Assembly (NCBI GenBank): GCA_947501845.1
Contig: CANMXP010000003.1
Location: 310,001-374,000, forward strand
Source: an uncultured Flavobacteriaceae bacterium
GTDB lineage: Bacteria; Bacteroidota; Bacteroidia; Flavobacteriales; Flavobacteriaceae
Reading direction: 5' to 3'
DNA length: 64,000 nt
Position 1 is the first letter of the stretch, and each line of letters starts with the position of its first letter. Under the pieces are notes generated by a model. It did not search any database, was not told where the DNA came from, and saw only the letters and a list, made by a program, of their open reading frames with translations. Below, piece after piece: positions 16,217-25,526 of the stretch. The position numbers and the translations under genes are program-made.

Positions 16217-16410
16217 GCTTCAAAAACAATGTTTATTGTGTAAAATTAAAACTGAAAGAAAATTTTCGATTAAAGTTATTTGCTAATACTTCAAGGTTTT
16301 AAATTATAATAGTAATTAGGTGATTGTAAATAACTTATTATTTTGTATGAATTTTTTTATTAAATTTAAAGTGTAGAAATAATGGTAATTTAAATTATTA
16401 AAATTTGATT

Positions 16411-17031
16411 ATGAAAAAAGTTATCCTATTTACAATGGTTTTAGTTTCAACATTTGTCGATGCTCAAAATAAGGATTCGAAGTTTGTTTATGGTGGAGAG
16501 GGGTTAAGTCCTAGGAGTTTTACTGAGGAGATAAAGGGGATGGATAGAAACGAGTTGCTATTAAAAGCAAAAGCATGGCTAGATGAAAAATATAAAGACT
16601 CAAATGATGTCATTATTAAAGAAGAGGTCAATGGTAAAACGGTAAATTCTGATGATGCTTACGATGAAGATGAAACTGATGAAACGGGAAAAGCTAAGAA
16701 AAGTGAAAAAATTCGTTTTAGTGGTTTTACAGATAATGCCATTTGTTTTGGTAAAGGAGCTAATTACAGTTGCGAAGGCTTAGAATATATTATTGAACTA
16801 AGATTTAGAGATGGTGATTATAGATTTAAGCCTATAAAGCTGACTTATAGAGCTGCTTCAAGTAAAAAAAGTCAAAAAATAGGTTTAAAAAAGCATAAAT
16901 TTTATTCCAATGACGGGAAAATAAAAGATGGCTATGAAAAAGTATCATCACAAATAGAAGCCTTGCTTAATAATTTAAATAAAAGCCTTTTGAATTACTT
17001 AACTAATAAAGAGCAGGAAGACGAGTGGTAG
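16411..17031 (+). CDS. Secreted protein of unknown function, possibly DUF4468-like
   Basis: Started at the ATG at 16411, giving 206 residues with a signal peptide (KKVILFTMVLVSTFVDAQ). The frame extends two codons further up to a TTG, which I do not use. The mature part has an acidic insert (DDAYDEDETDETG) and then ICFGKGANYSCEGLEYIIEL and FRDGDYRFKPIKLTYR. That arrangement resembles the DUF4468 (TBP-like fold) proteins of Bacteroidota, whose role is unknown. It lies on the same strand as the TonB cluster but 375 bases separate it from the next gene, so it may be its own unit. Confidence 0.65.
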   Translation: MKKVILFTMVLVSTFVDAQNKDSKFVYGGEGLSPRSFTEEIKGMDRNELLLKAKAWLDEKYKDSNDVIIKEEVNGKTVNSDDAYDEDETDETGKAKKSEKIRFSGFTDNAICFGKGANYSCEGLEYIIELRFRDGDYRFKPIKLTYRAASSKKSQKIGLKKHKFYSNDGKIKDGYEKVSSQIEALLNNLNKSLLNYLTNKEQEDEW

Positions 17032-17406
17032 TTTAGCTTCTTGATAATTCATTCTTGTAAATATATAAAAGCTTCATATATATAACACTGCGTTTTTTAT
17101 GATAAATTAGCTAAGGGAAATTAAGACTTTAAGCTATATATAATAAAGGCACGTTTAAAAGTTTCATTAATTCAAAATCATATGTTTTTGAAATTTCTGA
17201 AGCTATTCTTCACTAACCTTATTTTTTGTAAATAATTTAAGCAACCTTTTGCAAGGTTTTGCATCTAGATGAAAAGGTGATTGAAGAACATTTTAGAATT
17301 ATGAAAATGAATTTTTCATCTCTTTCATCAAAAGGATTAAGATTGAATTATTATTGAAGCAAAAAATAATAAGGACCTTGATTTGTTGCATTACATTTAC
17401 ATAACT
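17032..17406. other. 375-base stretch without a recognisable gene
   Basis: Very AT-rich. The only structures seen are a short hairpin AACCTT/AAGGTT near 17243-17258 and a stretch resembling a weak promoter. No frame of useful length. It may hold the control region of the TonB/DUF4249 operon. Confidence 0.5.
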
Positions 17407-18132
17407 ATGAAATATTTTGCCTACCTGTTACTTATTTGTCCTGTTTTCAGTAACCCAGTATTTTCTCAATCTGATTTTGCAAAAAAGGAATATTTTGAAG
17501 TCTATGATTCAGTCGATTTAAATCAAAATAATAATATTTTTAATGGTTTAGAATATACCGATAAATACATTAGTCTGTCTGTCGAGAATCATAAGTTTTA
17601 TGGGGCGTTTGATTATAATGAAGGTTTTATTAAATACAATGGACAGCCTTATTTTGATGTGAAAATGAAATATGATTTATTAAACGATTTAATAATTATT
17701 GAGTATGTCAATAAAAAGGTAAGTCAGTTAAGTTTGAACTCTAGTATGGTTGAACAATTTCGTCTGAATGGTGGTGAGTTTTTTAATATTCCTGAAAATG
17801 AAGTGATTAAACCGTTTTATAAAAATGGATTTTTTAAACTTTGTTATCAAGACAATAATTTTTCATTTTATTTAAAACGAATTAAAGACAAAGTAAAAAA
17901 GATTTATAATAAGAAGGTACGTTATGTTTTTAAAGAGCATGAATACTACGTGTTATTCTATAAGGACCGTTGTTTTAAAATAGACAAGATTAAAGATGTT
18001 TTATCTGCAATACCAGAATACGATAATGAAGTGAGAACGTTTTACAAATCTAATAAGAGACTTTATAATAATAATTTTTATGAATTTATGAAAAAGCTTT
18101 TAAACAATTTAAATAAGGATAGTTTTAATTAA
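17407..18132 (+). CDS. Secreted protein of unknown function upstream of a TonB receptor
   Basis: Started at the ATG at 17407 (MKYFAYLLLICPVFSNPVFS), 241 residues; the frame runs eight codons further upstream from a TTG. A signal peptide of about 23 residues is clear. The mature protein is rich in Tyr, Asn and Lys and mostly beta (YISLSVENHKFYGAFDYNEG), with a basic C-terminal half. No domain recognised. It precedes the TonB receptor by 21 bases on the same strand, so the two are probably one operon and it may work at the outer membrane with the receptor. Confidence 0.65.
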   Translation: MKYFAYLLLICPVFSNPVFSQSDFAKKEYFEVYDSVDLNQNNNIFNGLEYTDKYISLSVENHKFYGAFDYNEGFIKYNGQPYFDVKMKYDLLNDLIIIEYVNKKVSQLSLNSSMVEQFRLNGGEFFNIPENEVIKPFYKNGFFKLCYQDNNFSFYLKRIKDKVKKIYNKKVRYVFKEHEYYVLFYKDRCFKIDKIKDVLSAIPEYDNEVRTFYKSNKRLYNNNFYEFMKKLLNNLNKDSFN

Positions 18133-18153
18133 GCTGACTAATAAATTTAAAGA

Positions 18154-20916
18154 ATGAAGAAAATATTAGTTGCGGTATCATTATTCTTATTTACTCAAAT
18201 TATTGTTTGCCAAAATAATAAAAGAGTAACAATTGATTTTAATAGTATTAGTAGGATAGAAGCTTTAATTAAATTAGAGAGCAGTATAAAGTACCAGTTT
18301 TATTTTCAGGAAGATTGGTTTGATGATACTTTAATTTCAGGTTCATTCAAAAATATTGGTATTGAAAACATCATAAATAAGATTTTAGAAGGAACTTCAA
18401 TTAATTATTTAGTCCTTAAAGACAGAATAATATTAACAAATAATGTCGCTATATCTAACGAATTGCCGAAAAATTTCTTTAAAGATTCAACCCAAACCGT
18501 TGAAGAACTCACCAACAATAAATATATAGCACCTGTTCTACAAAAAGAATTTGTTGTTGCTAAAAAACGTGCTAAAAAGAGTTTGGTAACAATAGGGAAA
18601 GAAAACAAGAATTCATCTCAAAAATATTTTGAGATTTCTGGATATATAAAAGATTCAAAATCTGGGAAACCTATTGATAATCTAGTTATTTATATAAAAG
18701 ACAAAAATATTAATACTGTTACCAATAAACTAGGCTATTTTTTTTTAAAAGTCCCAGCTGGATACAACATTGTTGAAACTTCTTCTTTGTCCTATGGAAA
18801 AAACGAAAAAGAAGTTATAGTATATGGTAATGGAACATTAAATTTTTCTCTGGAAGAGCAGTTGGAGCAATTAGAAGAGGTTTTAATTGAATCTGATAAG
18901 GATGATAATATTAGAAAAGCTGTAGTAGGGATTACTAAAATTAACGTTGAGGGGATAAAAACCATTCCTCTTGTTCTAGGAGAAAGAGATGTTTTAAAAG
19001 TTGCAACAACCATGCCTGGAATAACAACTGCTGGAGAGGGAGCTTTAGGGTATAGTGTTAGAGGCGGTAAAGTAGATCAAAATTTAATACTTTTTGATGG
19101 AGCTGCGATATATAATCCATCTCATTTTTTTGGGGTATTTTCTGCAATTAATCCGTTTGCAACTGGAAGTGTAGATATCTATAAGGGAAGTATTCCAGCA
19201 GAATATGGAGGAAGATTGTCTTCTGTAATAGATATTTCAACAAAAGAAGCGAACATGGAGAAATTTTCAGGAGAAGGAAATATAGGGCCAGTAACAGGAA
19301 ATCTTTTGGTTGAAACTCCAATTGTTAAAGATAAAATGTCTGTCTTGGCAGGAGGAAGAGCTACATATTCAGATTGGGTACTTAAAGCTATCTCTGAAGA
19401 ATCTATAAAAAATAGTAAGGCCAATTTTTATGATGCCGTTGTTAAATACAATTATAAAATAAATGAAAAAAATAATTTACAAGCAACTGCTTATTACAGT
19501 AACGATGAGTTTAGTATAACCTCAGATTCGATTTATAACTATAGCAACCGGATAGCATCCATTAAATGGGATCATAAGTTTGATGATAAAAATAGACTGA
19601 TTACCCAATTAGCTACAAGTCAGTATAAGTTTAATATTATTTATGATGGAATATTTAATAGGGATTTTGATTTTGGATATAGTATAAACGAGACACAACT
19701 TAAGTTAATTGCAAAATATTTATATAGCAAAAAACATAAATTTAGTTATGGACTAAGCAGTAAACTGTACAGTGTAAAACCAGGAGATATAATACCTCTA
19801 GGAAGCGAATCTATAATAGAAAGGAAAAGTGTAGATAAAGAGAGAGGTTTAGAATCGGCTTTATTTATATCAGATTTGTTTGAGGTGAATGACAAATTGT
19901 TGTTGGATATCGGTTTCAGGTATTCATTTTATGCAGCTTTAGGAGAAAGTACTCAAAATGTTTACGATCCTACAGCACCCAAAAGTACAGAGTCTATTAT
20001 TGAAACTAATTTCTATAAAAAAAATGAGGTTGTAAAAACTTATGGAGGGCCAGAGGTGCGATTTTCGGCTAGATACTTTTTAACACCTAATATTTCAATA
20101 AAAGGCGGGTATAATAAAACCATTCAATATTCTCACTTGCTTTCAACCAATACAACAGCATCTCCCGTAGACTCATGGAAGCTATCAGATTTAAATATTG
20201 AACCTCAGAGAGCTGAACAATTTTCGTTAGGGTTGTACAAGAATTTTGATGACGATATGCATGAAGTTAGTATTGAAGGGTATTACAAAAAAATGAAGAA
20301 CCTTTTAGATTTCAAAATAGGTGCAGAGTTACTGTTAAATCAGAATATTGAGACAGAACTATTGCAAGGTGAAGGAAAAGCATACGGAGTGGAGGTACTG
20401 CTTAAAAAGAAAAAAGGAAGGTTAAATGGGTGGTTAGGATATTCTTATTCAAGGTCTTTTGTTAAGCTAGATAGTGAGTTTTTAACGAACCAAGTAAACC
20501 AAGGGAGCTATTTTGCAGCTAACCAAGACCGTCCCCATGATATAGACCTAGTGTCAAATTATAAACTTACAAAACGTTATAGTTTTTCGTTAAATTTTAA
20601 TTATCAATCAGGAAGACCAATAACGTATCCTGTTGGAAAGTATGTTTATAATGGAAAAGAGCAGGTATTGTACAGTGATAGAAATAAGTTTAGAATACCT
20701 GATTATTATCGATTAGATCTGGGGGTTAATATTGAGGGCAATCACAAAAACGTAAAATTAGCTCACAGTTTTTGGAATATATCGGTTTATAATGTTTTGG
20801 GAAGGAATAATCCATATTCAGTGTTTTTCGTAAATGAAAATGGTCAGATAAAAGCGTATAAATCATCTATTTTTTCAATCCCAATCCCTACTATAACGTA
20901 TAATTTTAAATTTTAA
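18154..20916 (+). CDS. TonB-dependent receptor with N-terminal STN and carboxypeptidase-like domains
   Basis: A 920-residue outer-membrane protein. In order: signal peptide (about 1-20), a secretin/TonB short N-terminal (STN) domain about 25-80 (KRVTIDFNSISRIEALIKLE), a CarboxypepD_reg-like domain about 157-235 (GYIKDSKSGKPIDNLVIYIK), the plug about 265-365 (MPGITTAGEGALGYSVRGG and GSIPAEYGGRLSSVIDIST), and a long beta-barrel ending YNFKF with the aromatic last residue expected for barrel assembly. The STN domain often means the receptor signals through an anti-sigma factor, but no FecR/ECF pair is adjacent. Substrate unknown. One base separates it from the DUF4249 gene. Confidence 0.92.
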   Translation: MKKILVAVSLFLFTQIIVCQNNKRVTIDFNSISRIEALIKLESSIKYQFYFQEDWFDDTLISGSFKNIGIENIINKILEGTSINYLVLKDRIILTNNVAISNELPKNFFKDSTQTVEELTNNKYIAPVLQKEFVVAKKRAKKSLVTIGKENKNSSQKYFEISGYIKDSKSGKPIDNLVIYIKDKNINTVTNKLGYFFLKVPAGYNIVETSSLSYGKNEKEVIVYGNGTLNFSLEEQLEQLEEVLIESDKDDNIRKAVVGITKINVEGIKTIPLVLGERDVLKVATTMPGITTAGEGALGYSVRGGKVDQNLILFDGAAIYNPSHFFGVFSAINPFATGSVDIYKGSIPAEYGGRLSSVIDISTKEANMEKFSGEGNIGPVTGNLLVETPIVKDKMSVLAGGRATYSDWVLKAISEESIKNSKANFYDAVVKYNYKINEKNNLQATAYYSNDEFSITSDSIYNYSNRIASIKWDHKFDDKNRLITQLATSQYKFNIIYDGIFNRDFDFGYSINETQLKLIAKYLYSKKHKFSYGLSSKLYSVKPGDIIPLGSESIIERKSVDKERGLESALFISDLFEVNDKLLLDIGFRYSFYAALGESTQNVYDPTAPKSTESIIETNFYKKNEVVKTYGGPEVRFSARYFLTPNISIKGGYNKTIQYSHLLSTNTTASPVDSWKLSDLNIEPQRAEQFSLGLYKNFDDDMHEVSIEGYYKKMKNLLDFKIGAELLLNQNIETELLQGEGKAYGVEVLLKKKKGRLNGWLGYSYSRSFVKLDSEFLTNQVNQGSYFAANQDRPHDIDLVSNYKLTKRYSFSLNFNYQSGRPITYPVGKYVYNGKEQVLYSDRNKFRIPDYYRLDLGVNIEGNHKNVKLAHSFWNISVYNVLGRNNPYSVFFVNENGQIKAYKSSIFSIPIPTITYNFKF

Positions 20917-20917
20917 A

Positions 20918-22090
20918 ATGAGATTAAATAAACGATGTTCTAATGTCTTGTTTCTGGTTTTACTAGGTGTTTTTAGTTGTACAGAACCATTTACTTTGGT
21001 TACAGAATCTTTTGAAGATGTCATCGTAATTGAAGCAACAATTACAGATGAATTTAAGCGTCAGGAAATAAGAGTTTCACGAACATTTTTATTGGAAAGT
21101 GATACACAGGTCTTTGAGCAAAATGCTAGTGTTAGAATAGAAACTAATACTGGTGAAGTATATAATTTTTCAGAAACCTTAAATGGGGTTTATGTTTCTG
21201 ATATAGCCTTTGAAGCAAGAGAAAATGTGTTGTACAAATTATTAATATCTACTTCAGATGGTAGGGAATATGCTTCTAATGAGGAATTGTTACCTCCTAA
21301 AGCCGAAATAGAAAATCTTTACGGAGAATTAGTTAACCTAAATGGAGAAATAGGTATTCAAGTACTGGTTGATAGTAATGAAGACTTAGGAGGTGCCAAT
21401 TTTTTCAGATACGAATATGAAGAAACATATAAGATTGTTGCGCCTCATTTTAGTTTTTTTGATGCCTTGTACATAGGTGAAGATATAGTTTTAGTTCCAA
21501 GAGATCCCAGCAAACAAACTTGCTATTCAACTAATTATTCAGCTAACATAATATTAACCAGTGTAAGTAAATTGGCTGAAAATAGAGTTTCTAGATTTCC
21601 TATTCGATTTATTTCAGCCAATAGTGCGATTGTAAGAGAACGCTATAGTATTTTGGTAAAACAATATGTGCAATCTGTAAATGCTAATACATTCTATAAA
21701 ATACTAAAAGAATTAAATTCTGATGAGGAAGGTGTATTTATAGATAATCAACCAGGGTTTATTCAAGGGAATATTTTTTCAAAGCAAAGCCAAAATGAAA
21801 AAGTCTTTGGCTTTTTTGATGTGTCTTCGGTTAGTTCTAAAAGGGTATATTTTGACTATTCTAATTTTGATATGAATCTACCTCCCTATTTCTTTGACTG
21901 CGATTTTTTAGAGTTAGATTCAGCAATGGAAGAACCTGTTAACGAACGGTTGATCTTGATTGGTTCATTTAGAGATGGCTATAAATATGTTTCGGGGTCT
22001 GATGGAGGTGTATTTACAATTGTAAATCAGGAATGTGGAGATTGCACAACATTTTCGTCTAACATAAAGCCTGTATTTTGGATAGATTAA
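20918..22090 (+). CDS. DUF4249 lipoprotein
   Basis: A 390-residue protein with a lipoprotein signal (VLFLVLLGVFSC, lipidated Cys near residue 21). The first mature part (FEDVIVIEATITDEFKRQ, later RVSRTFLLE and NASVRIETNTGEVYNF) is characteristic of DUF4249, a family encoded next to TonB receptors in Bacteroidota. It has beta-sandwich-like N-terminal repeats and several Cys near the C-terminus (CGDC). It is presumed to sit on the outer membrane and help the receptor. Biochemical function unknown. It overlaps the next gene by 13 bases. Confidence 0.87.
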   Translation: MRLNKRCSNVLFLVLLGVFSCTEPFTLVTESFEDVIVIEATITDEFKRQEIRVSRTFLLESDTQVFEQNASVRIETNTGEVYNFSETLNGVYVSDIAFEARENVLYKLLISTSDGREYASNEELLPPKAEIENLYGELVNLNGEIGIQVLVDSNEDLGGANFFRYEYEETYKIVAPHFSFFDALYIGEDIVLVPRDPSKQTCYSTNYSANIILTSVSKLAENRVSRFPIRFISANSAIVRERYSILVKQYVQSVNANTFYKILKELNSDEEGVFIDNQPGFIQGNIFSKQSQNEKVFGFFDVSSVSSKRVYFDYSNFDMNLPPYFFDCDFLELDSAMEEPVNERLILIGSFRDGYKYVSGSDGGVFTIVNQECGDCTTFSSNIKPVFWID

Positions 22091-23838
22091 CTAAAACGAT
22101 AAAAACCATTGGTATTATAGTTTTGTACTTATTTTTTAATAAGGCATTTGGTCAATTAAACACCAGGAGTTATAATATTTTGACAAATACAATTCCTAAA
22201 GAAAAAGTATTTCTCTCTACAAATACAAATGTGTTTTTAGCAGGTGAAACATTATACTATAAAATTTATTGTTTATTAAAGGAGCAAAATAAACTAAGTC
22301 ATATTAGTAAAATGGCTTATGTAGCCCTTGTAGGGAAAAACAATAATGTTTTATTTGAACACAAATTGAAATTAGTTAATGGTACCGTTTATAGTGATTT
22401 TTTTATACCTGCATCAACTAAAACAGGACATTATAAGTTAATAGCGTATACGAAATGGGCACTCAATAATTTACAAGATTCCTTTTTTGAAAAAGAACTT
22501 TACATAATTAATCCATATATATTAAATGAAGAAGAGCGTGGTGGCGAATTAAAACGAACAAATAAAATTAGAATAGGAGTAAAAGACACAGATACTTTAA
22601 TTCAAGAAGATAGTTATAAGCGTTTTAGTATCCGTACCGATTCAAATGTATACAAAAGACGATCAAAAGTTTTATTAGAAATTAAAAGCTTACTTGAAAA
22701 TCAAAATTATGGAAATTATTCTGTCTCAGTAAGAAAGATAGATTCTATTGGGGTTTTGAATACTGAAAACAATTTTATTAATACTAAAGAAAGTAATGAT
22801 AATAAATTGAAGAGGCTTCCCGAAATTAGAGGAGAAATCGTTTCAGGACAAATAAAATCTACTAAGCCAGGAACAACAGTTTCAAATAAAATAGTGGCTT
22901 TAACAATTCCAGGAAAGGATTATGTTTATAAAAATGTCGTTACTAATAAATTTGGTGAATTTCATTTTAATCTTTATGAATTATATGATAAGGATAAAAT
23001 CATTGTTCAAATTATAGATAAGGATAGGGAAGATTATGAAATTGATTTGAATCTGGAATTTATGAAACCAGATGTGCTAAATTTTAACGATGTTGTTTTA
23101 GAAAAAAATATTGGTGATTGGTTATTGGAGAAAAGTATTCAAAATCAAATAGAAAGTGCCTACTATTATTCTAAGACAGATAGTGTTGTTGCCCCAAAGT
23201 TGAATAAGGTATTTTATGGGTTACCAAGTGTTGGGTATTTATTAGATGATTATAAAAGATTTCCAACTTTGAAAGAAACTTTTGTAGAGGTTATAGAAGA
23301 AGCTGCTCTTAGGGGGCATGGTGAACAACAACATAGATTTGTTGTTTACGATTATGAAGAAGCTAGGAGTAATGCGTTTAGTAAATTGAAGCCTTTGGTG
23401 CTTTTTGATGGCATTCAAATTCAAAATAATTTAGATGTAATAGATTATGAGACAAGTAAAATTAAAAGAATAAATGTGGTACGAGGAATTTATTTCAATG
23501 GACCAAGTATATTCAATGGTATAATTGATGTGAAAACCAAAAAAGGGAATTTCGAAATACAAGATAAAACCTATTTAAAATATTTTAATTTTCGTGTACC
23601 TCAAAGTAATAAGACGTATTTTAATCCTAAATATGAAAATAAGAACAAAAAAACAGATAGAATTCCAGACTATAGAAGTCAGTTGCTTTGGATACCAAAC
23701 ATTACAATGAATTCTAATTTAGAAGCGATAAATTTCTATACATCTGATGTGGAAGGAACTTTCGAGATATTCTTAGAAGGGTACAGTACCAATGGGGACT
23801 ATATCGAACTAAGAAAATATATAGAAGTTAAAAATTAA
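22078..23838 (+). CDS. Secreted MG2/macroglobulin-like protein, TonB/DUF4249 partner
   Basis: A 586-residue protein with a signal segment (TIGIIVLYLFFNKAFGQ) and an MG2-like beta domain (VFLSTNTNVFLAGETLYYKI, then TKTGHYKLIAYTKWALNN). The central part has a carboxypeptidase-like segment (IRGEIVSGQIKSTKPGTTVS). The C-terminal half looks like the plug-like or anchor region seen in similar proteins. Such proteins follow TonB receptor and DUF4249 genes. The only in-frame start I see is a TTG at 22078, inside the end of the DUF4249 gene, which points to coupled translation. The 3' end overlaps the convergent kinase gene by 4 bases. Confidence 0.75.
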   Translation: MDRLTKTIKTIGIIVLYLFFNKAFGQLNTRSYNILTNTIPKEKVFLSTNTNVFLAGETLYYKIYCLLKEQNKLSHISKMAYVALVGKNNNVLFEHKLKLVNGTVYSDFFIPASTKTGHYKLIAYTKWALNNLQDSFFEKELYIINPYILNEEERGGELKRTNKIRIGVKDTDTLIQEDSYKRFSIRTDSNVYKRRSKVLLEIKSLLENQNYGNYSVSVRKIDSIGVLNTENNFINTKESNDNKLKRLPEIRGEIVSGQIKSTKPGTTVSNKIVALTIPGKDYVYKNVVTNKFGEFHFNLYELYDKDKIIVQIIDKDREDYEIDLNLEFMKPDVLNFNDVVLEKNIGDWLLEKSIQNQIESAYYYSKTDSVVAPKLNKVFYGLPSVGYLLDDYKRFPTLKETFVEVIEEAALRGHGEQQHRFVVYDYEEARSNAFSKLKPLVLFDGIQIQNNLDVIDYETSKIKRINVVRGIYFNGPSIFNGIIDVKTKKGNFEIQDKTYLKYFNFRVPQSNKTYFNPKYENKNKKTDRIPDYRSQLLWIPNITMNSNLEAINFYTSDVEGTFEIFLEGYSTNGDYIELRKYIEVKN

Positions 23839-24449
23839 AACAATCCATTTATTTCTGCATCAATAGTATTAATAACATTACCTAAGTCCTCTGGGTTATC
23901 CACAAAATTTAAATGGTCAACGTCGATAATTAATAACTTTCCTTTATCATACCCATGAATCCAGGCTTCGTAGCGCTCGTTCAATCGACTTAAGTAATCA
24001 ATGCTTATTGAATTTTCGTAATCACGACCACGCTTGTGTATTTGAGATACCAAATTAGGAATAGAGCTACGTAAATAAATTAACACATCAGGACCTTTAA
24101 CTAAAGATTCCATTAAATCGAAAAGAGATCTGTAGTTTTCATAATCACGATTTGTCATTAGGCCCATAGCATGTAAGTTTGGTGCAAAAATATGGGCATC
24201 TTCATAAATGGTTCTGTCTTGTATAATGTCTTTACCACTTTGACGAATCTGTAATACCTGACGAAATCTACTATTTAAAAAATACACCTGTAAATTGAAA
24301 CTCCAACGCTCCATTTGATTATAAAAATCATCTAAATAAGGGTTGTCAACAACATCTTCCAGCTGTGCCTCCCATTTATAGTGTTTTGCTAATAGTTTAG
24401 TAAGAGTGGTCTTTCCGGCACCAATATTTCCAGCAATAGCAATATGCAT
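23835..24449 (-). CDS. Deoxynucleoside kinase
   Basis: A 204-residue kinase that phosphorylates deoxynucleosides to the monophosphate for salvage, in the cytoplasm. The P-loop GNIGAGKTT is at residues 7-15, the substrate acid pair in WEAQLEDVVDNPYLDDFY, the DRT/ERS-type motif in QDRTIYEDAHIFA, and the lid with arginines in HKRGRDYENSI. Specificity (dA/dG or dC/dT) cannot be read. The gene is transcribed with, and 5 bases from, a secreted protein gene upstream. It ends convergently with the MG2-like gene. Confidence 0.92.
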   Translation of the reverse strand: MHIAIAGNIGAGKTTLTKLLAKHYKWEAQLEDVVDNPYLDDFYNQMERWSFNLQVYFLNSRFRQVLQIRQSGKDIIQDRTIYEDAHIFAPNLHAMGLMTNRDYENYRSLFDLMESLVKGPDVLIYLRSSIPNLVSQIHKRGRDYENSISIDYLSRLNERYEAWIHGYDKGKLLIIDVDHLNFVDNPEDLGNVINTIDAEINGLF

Positions 24450-24454
24450 AATTT

Positions 24455-25237
24455 TTAGTCGAGTTTTATTTTGTATTCATGTAGGATTTCGTTTGCGTAA
24501 ATATACAAGGTTTCATTGGTTACAAAAAAATCATTTATCAATAAATTTGGTATTGATATTGGAATAGTAATTTCGCTATCCTTTTTTAAATAAACCAATG
24601 AATTTTTCTTTTTTAAAATGATATCTCCATTACTTTCAGTTAGTTCTGTAAATTCGTGATTTTTTATTTTTTTAACCAGACTACCAAAATAATTGTAAAT
24701 ATATAAATGGTTTTTAGTAAGTAAATAACAAAAGTTGTAATTGCTTTTTAAATCTAAAATGTCACTTTGAATAGGCACTGTTTGTGCACGCGTGGTTTGC
24801 GTTTTATAATCAAAAAGTTCTAGTTTCCGATTGTCTTGATTAAAAACCCATATAGTATTATCATGCCCAGTGGAAACATGAGATACATTTTTGTATTCTG
24901 TAAGCACATTAAAATCTATTCTAAATATCTCTGCCAATCGGTTATCAAGAATTATAACACTATTAAAGTCTTTGTAAAATAGGTTAGTTTTTAAAGGGTT
25001 AAAAGCATTGGCAGTTGTTATATTGCCAAGTTGTAAATTATTATACGTAATAATGGTTTGATTGGGATCTTTTTTATTAAAAACATTGTTGTTTATAAAG
25101 TAAATGATGCCAAAATGATCAACAGCAGTCAACCGATCCGTTTTAAAATCTGTCTTTTTTATAATTGAAGTTTCAATAGCCTTTTGTGCACATATTGAAT
25201 AAGATAGAAGTAAAAAGAGATAGGTTATATATTTCAT
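24455..25237 (-). CDS. Secreted beta-propeller-like protein of unknown function
   Basis: A 260-residue protein with an N-terminal signal (YITYLFLLLSYSICAQ). The mature part alternates short beta stretches, with repeated patterns such as DRLTAVDHFGIIYFINN, VIILDNRLAEIFRIDF and TIWVFNQDNRKLELFDYKT, that fit propeller blades. Exported, role unknown. It is upstream of the deoxynucleoside kinase gene on the same strand with 5 bases between them, so it is probably cotranscribed, although the link between the two products is unclear. A minus-strand TAGATTTG at 25299-25292 may be the -7 element. Confidence 0.7.
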   Translation of the reverse strand: MKYITYLFLLLSYSICAQKAIETSIIKKTDFKTDRLTAVDHFGIIYFINNNVFNKKDPNQTIITYNNLQLGNITTANAFNPLKTNLFYKDFNSVIILDNRLAEIFRIDFNVLTEYKNVSHVSTGHDNTIWVFNQDNRKLELFDYKTQTTRAQTVPIQSDILDLKSNYNFCYLLTKNHLYIYNYFGSLVKKIKNHEFTELTESNGDIILKKKNSLVYLKKDSEITIPISIPNLLINDFFVTNETLYIYANEILHEYKIKLD

Positions 25238-25526
25238 ACCGACTTGAAAAATACAAAAACCTTACCACTTTTCGGCAAATTAATTTGTAACCAAATCTAA
25301 AGATGCATTACGCCTTTATTGAAATATGAATCGGTTGTCGAAAAAGGAATACAAAAAAGAGAATAATACAGATCAAATGGACGTCGTGATAATGGTGAAA
25401 GAATACAAATTAGAATTGGTGTACGGTTTTAAGAGTTATTTAACATTTTAGGCATTAAACCAAAAGAGTAAGTTTTAGTCAAATTAAAACATTGTTTTAA
25501 CAAGCTAACCTAAATATTCTATTTCA

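Noticed and set aside
25326-25451. 41-codon plus-strand frame in the spacer before the GLPGLI gene
   Set aside because: No recognisable family, signal or conserved context; composition is Lys/Glu/Tyr-rich but too short to support. It may be a gene remnant.
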